This document shows positions 58,663-64,000 of a stretch of DNA of 64,000 nt, one piece after another (the stretch's first letter is position 1; every line of letters begins with the position of its first letter). The position numbers and the translations under genes were made by a program. The DNA is taken from positions 558,001-622,000 of the forward strand of contig NZ_JGYV01000001.1 in assembly GCF_000741575.1 (NCBI RefSeq), given 5' to 3'. Origin of the DNA: Bifidobacterium cuniculi. GTDB lineage: Bacteria; Actinomycetota; Actinomycetes; Actinomycetales; Bifidobacteriaceae. A model generated the notes under the pieces. It was not told the DNA's origin, searched no databases, and worked only from the letters and a program-made list of their open reading frames with translations.

Positions 58663-60356
58663 CGCCATTGATCAGTTTCCACGCGGGGCATGCGGTACCG
58701 GAGCAACCGGTGCGCGTGCCCCGCGCGTTCTCCCACACGGCCATCACCACATGGGCGCAATGCCCCGCACGATGGCTGGCGGGCAAACTCATCCCCCAAC
58801 CGGTGCGCGCCGACGACCCGTTGGTGTGCGGCCGTCTGGCGCACACCGCGTTGGAACTCGCCATAGGCCACGATCCAAATGACGTGGAGCCCGAATGGGC
58901 GTTGCTGTGCTCGCACGCGATCGACCATGAACGCCGGATGGTCCGGGACAAAGGATGGGGTGACGATCCGGCGCCACGCATCGTGCTGCCCAACGGCGCC
59001 ATGGCGGACGATGCGTATTGGGCCATGTGCGCGGCACGGCGCTTGCAAGGCTTCAGGTTGACGGACGCGTTGGACGGGCCGTTGCACCCCGCGGGTGTGG
59101 AGGAGGCGTTGCACGGCGAGTGGGACGGGATCCGGTTCACCGGGCGTGGCGATTACCGGGACGCCACCGGCGTGGTGGTCGATTGGAAGACGGGACGCGT
59201 GCCCCAATACGCGGACGGGGCGCGCACGCACGCGAACCAGTTGCGCCTGTACGCGCACCTATACGAACAGATGGGCGTGCATATCACGGGCGCACGCGAT
59301 GTGTATGTGGAGCACCGCACGCATGTGGCGGCCAAACTGGACGCGCGGTTGATGAACGCCGCACGCCACACGTATGTGGACGGGGCGCGCGACATGATGC
59401 GTGTGTTGGAGCCACGGGTGCAACAGGTACCGTTGCGGCCGGGCCCGTTGTGCGCGTGGTGCCCGTTGGCGAACGTGTGCCCCATGGCGGGCCCGTTCAC
59501 CGGCAAAGCGGCACGCGCAGCCCACGAGCAACCCATCCGGGCGGACGATCCACGCTTCCCGGTGGTGCGGACGCATACCGGTGGGCAGCAACAACCGGTG
59601 AGCGTCGGCAAGGAGGGCATGATGGATGAGGCGATGTTGATGGATCTGATGGGCGGCACGCACCCCAATGCACCGACCGCACCCGAACCCGCACCAAAGC
59701 CCACACCCGACCCCAAGGCCGAGGAGACGGACCCTGTGATGGGTGTGGACCCGTGGGCGGGCATGGACGGGGCGCGGGACGCGTTGGCCCAATGGGGCAT
59801 CACCCCACCCGAACCCGAACCAGCCACCACACCCGAACCAAAAACGGGCACGGAAACGGTGACAGAGGAGCAACCGGCAACACCAGCGGAACCCACACCC
59901 ACCCCCGCCACGCCGGCCACACCGGCAGGGGACATGCGGTTCGTGGAACAACACCCCTACGACCCCACATGGGGCGCGCACGGCATCAACATGGCCGGAT
60001 ACGGATGGTTGCGCCTCCAGGACATGAGCCAAGCGCTCATCGGCGTTCCCGATGCCACCACAGCAAGCCTCATCCGCCTCATCCAAGGAGCATGGGCCGC
60101 GGCCCGCACCGCATACGGGCCCGGCGCCGCACCCGACATCCCCGGACTGGCCGACGGCGCACCACAACCCGAACCCCTGTTCGCATGGTTGGACACCGCC
60201 GCCGCCCGCGACACGGTCCGAGCCCTGCTCGCATGGTTCACCCAACCCACCGATGACGGCATGCCGGTGGACGGGCGCATCGGGCAAGCCGCCCGGCACG
60301 CCGCACACACCCTTGCCATGGCCACGGCCGTGGCCAGCATGCGCCCCGGCGCATGA
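58659..60356 (+). CDS. PD-(D/E)XK exonuclease of Cas4/AddB type, fused to an unknown C-terminal domain
   Basis: 565 residues. Residues 1-290 carry the nuclease: WAQCPARWLAGKLI, GRLAHTALELAIGH, TGRGDYRD, VVVDWKTG and QLRLYAHLY give the H, D, D and K positions. A Cys in WAQC plus CAWCPLANVCP supplies four cysteines for an iron-sulfur cluster as in Cas4 and AddB. A Pro/Thr/Glu-rich linker (about 340-430) leads to a helical C-terminal domain of unknown role. It may process DNA ends in recombination; a link with the CRISPR arrays 35 kb away is not supported. Confidence 0.8.
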   Translation: MTPLISFHAGHAVPEQPVRVPRAFSHTAITTWAQCPARWLAGKLIPQPVRADDPLVCGRLAHTALELAIGHDPNDVEPEWALLCSHAIDHERRMVRDKGWGDDPAPRIVLPNGAMADDAYWAMCAARRLQGFRLTDALDGPLHPAGVEEALHGEWDGIRFTGRGDYRDATGVVVDWKTGRVPQYADGARTHANQLRLYAHLYEQMGVHITGARDVYVEHRTHVAAKLDARLMNAARHTYVDGARDMMRVLEPRVQQVPLRPGPLCAWCPLANVCPMAGPFTGKAARAAHEQPIRADDPRFPVVRTHTGGQQQPVSVGKEGMMDEAMLMDLMGGTHPNAPTAPEPAPKPTPDPKAEETDPVMGVDPWAGMDGARDALAQWGITPPEPEPATTPEPKTGTETVTEEQPATPAEPTPTPATPATPAGDMRFVEQHPYDPTWGAHGINMAGYGWLRLQDMSQALIGVPDATTASLIRLIQGAWAAARTAYGPGAAPDIPGLADGAPQPEPLFAWLDTAAARDTVRALLAWFTQPTDDGMPVDGRIGQAARHAAHTLAMATAVASMRPGA

Positions 60357-60396
60357 CCCTTACAATAAAAACACCCCGATAGAAAGGACAGCACGC

Positions 60397-60708
60397 ATGG
60401 CACGAACCAACGAACACGGAGGCGTCGACTACGGCATCGTCCGCACCGCGGACGAGGTATGGCTCGCCGACGACGACGGTGACGGCCGCAACCCCGAATG
60501 GGTGGCGGACGAAGAGGACGCGACCGTATGGCCCACCCGAGAGCAGGCCGAAACCTTCGCCCTGCTCGCCGGCGTCGCACAGGAAACCGACACCGGCATC
60601 GAACTCGACGACCACGTTGACATCCGCGAGGTCCACTGGATCAACGAGGAGGACATCGAACCGGACGACCTCGACCGTGAACTCGACGAAGAGGAACACG
60701 GCAACTAA
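60397..60708 (+). CDS. Very acidic small protein
   Basis: 103 residues with about one third Asp or Glu (EEDIEPDDLDRELDEEEHGN at the C-terminus). Such proteins can mimic DNA, as anti-restriction proteins do, but no family is recognised. AGAAAGGA precedes the ATG at 60397; a strong terminator follows. Confidence 0.55.
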   Translation: MARTNEHGGVDYGIVRTADEVWLADDDGDGRNPEWVADEEDATVWPTREQAETFALLAGVAQETDTGIELDDHVDIREVHWINEEDIEPDDLDRELDEEEHGN

Positions 60709-60720
60709 ACAACAAACCAA

Positions 60721-60762
60721 CAACGTAAGGGGGTGGTCCAAGTGAACCACCCCCTTACGTTG
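60721..60762. terminator. Bidirectional terminator
   Basis: 17-bp perfect stem CAACGTAAGGGGGTGGT with complement and 8-nt loop, between convergent genes. Confidence 0.83.
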
Positions 60763-60784
60763 TTGCATCGGGCGTCAAACAGGG

Positions 60785-62107
60785 TCAGATCTCATAGACC
60801 GCGTGGATGAACGAACGCATCTCCGTCAACCGCGCCGGAAGCCGGTCCTCCATGACCCCCGTCACCTTGTTGCGCACCCGGCGCGTCCGCCGCGTATGCG
60901 CCACCCGCGCATCCCCGGGCTCCATCTGCAAGAACAACCGGGCCGCCTCCGGGGACAACACCTTGTGATACGCCGCCATACGCGCCATGTTGCCCTGGCC
61001 GCCACACGCCCCGGACGCCCCATCGATCAGATCGACGCCCGCGCCCTTGCCATGCATGCGGATCAGATCCTTCGCGAACTGCAGATCACCATGCGGATTG
61101 GGGACGCTGCCGTTGCCGTAGCACATCTCCCAGAACGCCTGCGCCTGCAGATCCGGCGCATCATCCAACTCACGGAACGCCCGCACAATCTGCCGCGTCT
61201 GCTCCCGCGTCGGCACACCATTGGTCGGTTGGAACATCATCCGCAGATACGAACGGGCCGCCATGCCCTTCGCCGCGGGCTTGTTCACCATCCCCGGCAC
61301 CTTCACCCGCCGCCCATGCTCATCCAACTCGTACCGGCGCGTGCCGGGCACCATCTTGTTCACCAACCCCATTTCACGGACCGCATCGCCCTTATGGTGC
61401 ATGATCTTGCCGGTGGCCTTGTCGACCACATCCTTGTCATACCGTTCGATCTTCGTGTAATTGATGAACTTCCACGCCGCGCGCGCATCATCGGGTCCGG
61501 GGTACCCGTTGCGGATCACATTCGCCGCCGCGGCCGCATCCTCATAATGCAGATCGATCAACACCTGCGCCGCCCGGTCCGCATCCTTGCGGCGGCGCAG
61601 ACTGTTCGCGATGCTCGTCGCCGGCACATACCGGCGCCACGGGCTCGCATCAATGGTATGGCGCCGCTCATACGGGGTCGCGGCCCGCCACGCCGCCTTG
61701 ACCATGCGGCGCCGGTCCGCGGCCGGCACACCCTCCAAACGGCCCCGCAGCACGTCGCGCACCGCGCCACGCACCCGCTTGTCGCCACGCATCACCGTTT
61801 TGTCCAACATGGGCCCGTCATTGATCTCACGGAACACCACGTCGCCATGCTCGTCCTCCAACACGAACCCGGACGGTTCGATACGCACCGTGGCCGCCTG
61901 CGCAAGCAACCGGAGCGTCTCCTGTTCCGTCTTGCACACGCGCGGCTCCCGCACCGCGTTCTCACGCATCGTCGCCGTCAGTTCACTGATGGTCATGCTC
62001 ACCGGGTCCAGGTCGGGCAGGCCACGCAACCCCATGTCGGGTTTGTTGTCGTACTGGCCGCCCGCACTGTTCGGCGCTCCTTTGGGTTTGCGGTACTGGT
62101 TGCTCAT
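60785..62107 (-). CDS. Large basic protein with RKPKGAPN tag
   Basis: 440 residues beginning MSNQYRKPKGAPNSAGGQYD. The middle is Arg/Ala-rich and helical (ADRRRMVKAAWRAATPYERR, SIANSLRRRKDADRAAQVLI), and the C-terminal part ends with many basic residues (RVAHTRRTRRVRNKVTG). GGAG precedes the ATGs at 62110 and 62107. It starts beside module E. The composition suggests nucleic-acid binding; no family is recognised. Confidence 0.6.
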   Translation of the reverse strand: MSNQYRKPKGAPNSAGGQYDNKPDMGLRGLPDLDPVSMTISELTATMRENAVREPRVCKTEQETLRLLAQAATVRIEPSGFVLEDEHGDVVFREINDGPMLDKTVMRGDKRVRGAVRDVLRGRLEGVPAADRRRMVKAAWRAATPYERRHTIDASPWRRYVPATSIANSLRRRKDADRAAQVLIDLHYEDAAAAANVIRNGYPGPDDARAAWKFINYTKIERYDKDVVDKATGKIMHHKGDAVREMGLVNKMVPGTRRYELDEHGRRVKVPGMVNKPAAKGMAARSYLRMMFQPTNGVPTREQTRQIVRAFRELDDAPDLQAQAFWEMCYGNGSVPNPHGDLQFAKDLIRMHGKGAGVDLIDGASGACGGQGNMARMAAYHKVLSPEAARLFLQMEPGDARVAHTRRTRRVRNKVTGVMEDRLPARLTEMRSFIHAVYEI

Positions 62108-62313
62108 CATTCGCTCCTTCACGCTGCCACGAATCAACCCCTATTGCCGTATGGGGCTCACAGCCAGCTATGCCGCCACCCACCACACACAACGGGGGAG
62201 GAGGGGCAACTAGGGAAAACCGAAACAATGCAAAAAACTATTCACCCACCAGGGTGCGGGAATTACCATCAACGCGCACCACAACCCGGTACGCACCCCA
62301 AAGGCACGCTTCA

Positions 62314-62646
62314 ACGGCCACAGGGCACTCTTCACCGACGCAGCGATGTCGGTGAAGAGTGCTCAACCTTACTGCCGATTGGTGTTAGGGGCTTCGAAAA
62401 CAAGTATCTTCACCGACGCAGTGGGTTCATAAAGGAACCCTTGGAATCGGCTCCCCTATAGAAAGACCTTAAAAGTCGGTGCGTCACCGAAGAAACTTCA
62501 TAAAACCCTTACGGTAGTAGGGCTGGGAGCCTTCACCGACTTTGCAATGTCGGTGAAGAAACTTATGTTTCTTCGGTGACTTATGTCAGAAGTCAGTGAA
62601 GAAACCTGCATGTCGGTGAAGAAACCCATGATGTCACTGCGTCCAC
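62314..62646 (-). repeat. Inverted-repeat module, copy E
   Basis: Reverse orientation like copy C, between the divergent genes starting at 62107 and 63085. All main hairpins and the central GGCTCCCCTATAGAAAGACC are kept. Confidence 0.85.
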
Positions 62647-63084
62647 AATCCAGCCGGAAACACAAAAGAACTGCATTAAAAAGTTATTGTTTCGCCAGAT
62701 TCGAAGAAAAACCTTTCCCACCGCAGCGTACCCAACCATACACCTCTGATACATAAGGGGAACATCATGAGCCAGCCATACAACCATAGCAGTGCTGAAC
62801 TGTTGATTTGACCTGTACCGCCTCGCCTGACTTGCCAGACACAATACGAACCGAATGATCGCCACAGACGCTGGAAGACCGGCACCAACGCGGATAGGCT
62901 GCATTGCTTTGCGCTTTGTTCGGCATTGTCGTTTATCCTTGGGTTGCAAGGATTGACACCCCGTGTTTTTCATCGCAAGATATGTGAAGCGAAGAAGCAC
63001 GAATATATCGAGCAGAACATGGCAGCCGGCTCACGCCGCCATGACAGCACATGACAGGGAACAATGAGGGAAGGTGAACAGCTG
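62647..63084. other. Non-coding gap before the restriction-modification gene
   Basis: About 440 bp of lower GC sequence. Open frames here run into the repeat module and have no ribosome-binding site, so I see no supported gene. AT-rich blocks such as TTAAAAAGTTATTGTTT may be promoters. Confidence 0.5.
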
Positions 63085-64000
63085 ATGGCGAAGAAGGAAC
63101 CCAAGACCGATCTGTGGGTAGCCGACCAGCTCAAGGACTGCGGGATTCGTTTCGATGCGCAGGGAAGCGACGTGAAAGAGATCGATGAAGCACTCAAAAC
63201 CGCATCAAAACGTGGAACCGGCCGTGTAGGATACCCCGAATACACTGCCGTCATCGGAGATTTCGTCATTGTCATTGAAGATAAAGCCTCAATAGATCGG
63301 CAAATCAAGATGACCGACTCGGGGATCCTTGACACAAGTGTGAACGCGGTGATGGATTACGCCGTAAATGGTGCCTACTTCTACGCTAAGCACATTGCAC
63401 AGCACACACCGTTCAAAAAGGTGTTCGCCATCGGGGTGTCCGGAGATGAGAAGCACCATGTGATTACGCCGGTATGGGTGGATGATCGCGAGGGCTACAA
63501 GATGCTACCCGATATCGAATCATTCATATCGTTCTCCAAGCAGAATATCGGTGAATACTACACTCGTTATGTACTGAATGAAGCAACCGATGTCGAGAAG
63601 ACCACAGAGCAGATCCTCAAGGATGCGGCCCAGCTGCATGAATATCTACGTACCTATGGCACGTTGAAGGATCAAGACAAGCCTTTGGTGGTCGCCGGCA
63701 TCCTTCTGGCGTTGGATGAGATAGAGTTCGGCGGGTTCTCCCTTGGCTCGCTGACAGGTGACCAAGTGGACGGCAACCGCGACGGCGACAAACTGATGAA
63801 TGCGATCAGAACACGCCTGACCCGTTCCAATGTGGGCCCGGATGCGAAAAAGGATAAACTGCTGGCGGAGTTTTCCATCCTGCAAACCAGTTTCCGTCTT
63901 AACGAAGTGAACGATACACTGGCGAAAACGCCGTTGAAATTCTATACGGAATTCCTGTATGAGCACGTATTCCGCAATATCAAATACCAGAAAACCAGTG
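63085..64000 (+). CDS. Restriction-modification enzyme, N-terminal part (partial)
   Basis: 305 residues are visible and the frame is open at the window end. Residues 45-75 (GTGRVGYPEYTAVIGDF then VIVIEDKAS) give a PD-(D/E)XK-type nuclease core with ExK, as in HsdR_N-like domains. The following region (EQILKDAAQLHEYLRTYGTL, PLVVAGILLALDEIEFGG) is like the helical N-terminus of HsdM/N6-adenine methylases. I infer a fused type IIG/type I-like enzyme. GGAAGG lies upstream of the ATG at 63085. GC content is lower than in the preceding element genes, suggesting separate acquisition. Confidence 0.7.
   Translation, partial: MAKKEPKTDLWVADQLKDCGIRFDAQGSDVKEIDEALKTASKRGTGRVGYPEYTAVIGDFVIVIEDKASIDRQIKMTDSGILDTSVNAVMDYAVNGAYFYAKHIAQHTPFKKVFAIGVSGDEKHHVITPVWVDDREGYKMLPDIESFISFSKQNIGEYYTRYVLNEATDVEKTTEQILKDAAQLHEYLRTYGTLKDQDKPLVVAGILLALDEIEFGGFSLGSLTGDQVDGNRDGDKLMNAIRTRLTRSNVGPDAKKDKLLAEFSILQTSFRLNEVNDTLAKTPLKFYTEFLYEHVFRNIKYQKTS

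Noticed and set aside
58659..60356. The Cas4-like nuclease as part of the CRISPR system
   Set aside because: It is 35 kb away, in an operon with unrelated genes, and similar nucleases are common on phages and elements without CRISPR.
62593..63000. A minus-strand open frame of 135 codons before the restriction-modification gene
   Set aside because: It reads into repeat module E; similar tails (SSPTCRFLH) appear wherever frames cross the modules, so the coding appearance comes from the repeat.

Overview
The window is high-GC actinobacterial DNA, best explained as a Bifidobacterium chromosome carrying a large integrated mobile element. Positions 1-3850 are conserved chromosome: the 3' end of dnaJ, a fructosamine-kinase-family gene, uppP, a PAC2-family gene, and a tRNA cluster (Gly, Cys, Val-GAC, Val-CAC) behind a near-consensus sigma-70 promoter. 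A tyrosine integrase follows directly after tRNA-Val(CAC), so the left attachment site is probably the 3' end of that tRNA. The right end of the element was not found and probably lies beyond base 64000.

Positions 4061-26400 are an accessory region. It holds two EcoRI-type adenine methyltransferases, a split C5 methyltransferase, a pentapeptide-repeat protein, three element-borne tRNAs (Leu-CAA, Arg-CCG, Gln-TTG), an IS30-family insertion and many small unknown genes. At 21776-24679 sits the most interesting locus: two short CRISPR arrays (28-nt repeats, 33-nt spacers), each next to a ~300-nt leader that looks like a conserved structured RNA. The second array and leader directly follow a 358-residue TnpB/Cas12-like protein that has lost all recognisable RuvC catalytic positions and the zinc ribbon. 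Two spacers look like ribosome-binding site plus start codon sequences of genes of the same kind as those in this element. Together this suggests a small RNA-guided, nuclease-dead silencing system.

Positions 26900-43993 hold surface and transfer functions: a surface protein split by a frameshift at a hexanucleotide repeat, a VRR-NUC nuclease, a TcpC-like conjugation protein, small membrane proteins, a sortase C pilus operon (major pilin, tip pilin, sortase), a very large VirB6/TrbL-like membrane protein and a membrane-anchored HNH protein. Positions 44046-62107 hold replication and maintenance: an ssDNA-binding protein (DUF2815 type), a Fic protein, an SF3 helicase joined to a primase-polymerase domain, a plasmid-type DnaN clamp, an FtsK/VirD4-type ATPase, a frameshifted ParA-like ATPase and a PD-(D/E)XK nuclease. 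The window ends inside a restriction-modification-like gene.

Three organising patterns run across the element. (1) Five copies of a ~340-bp module of nested inverted repeats built on TTCACCGAC/GTCGGTGAA lie only in wide divergent intergenic regions. (2) A CGCATAG-like motif points toward the start codon of many genes, often as inverted pairs between divergent genes. (3) Five otherwise unrelated proteins share the N-terminal tag RKPKG(A/S)PN-x2-GGQ(Y/F)D. I saw no VirB4 ATPase and no certain relaxase, so the transfer module is incomplete within this window.
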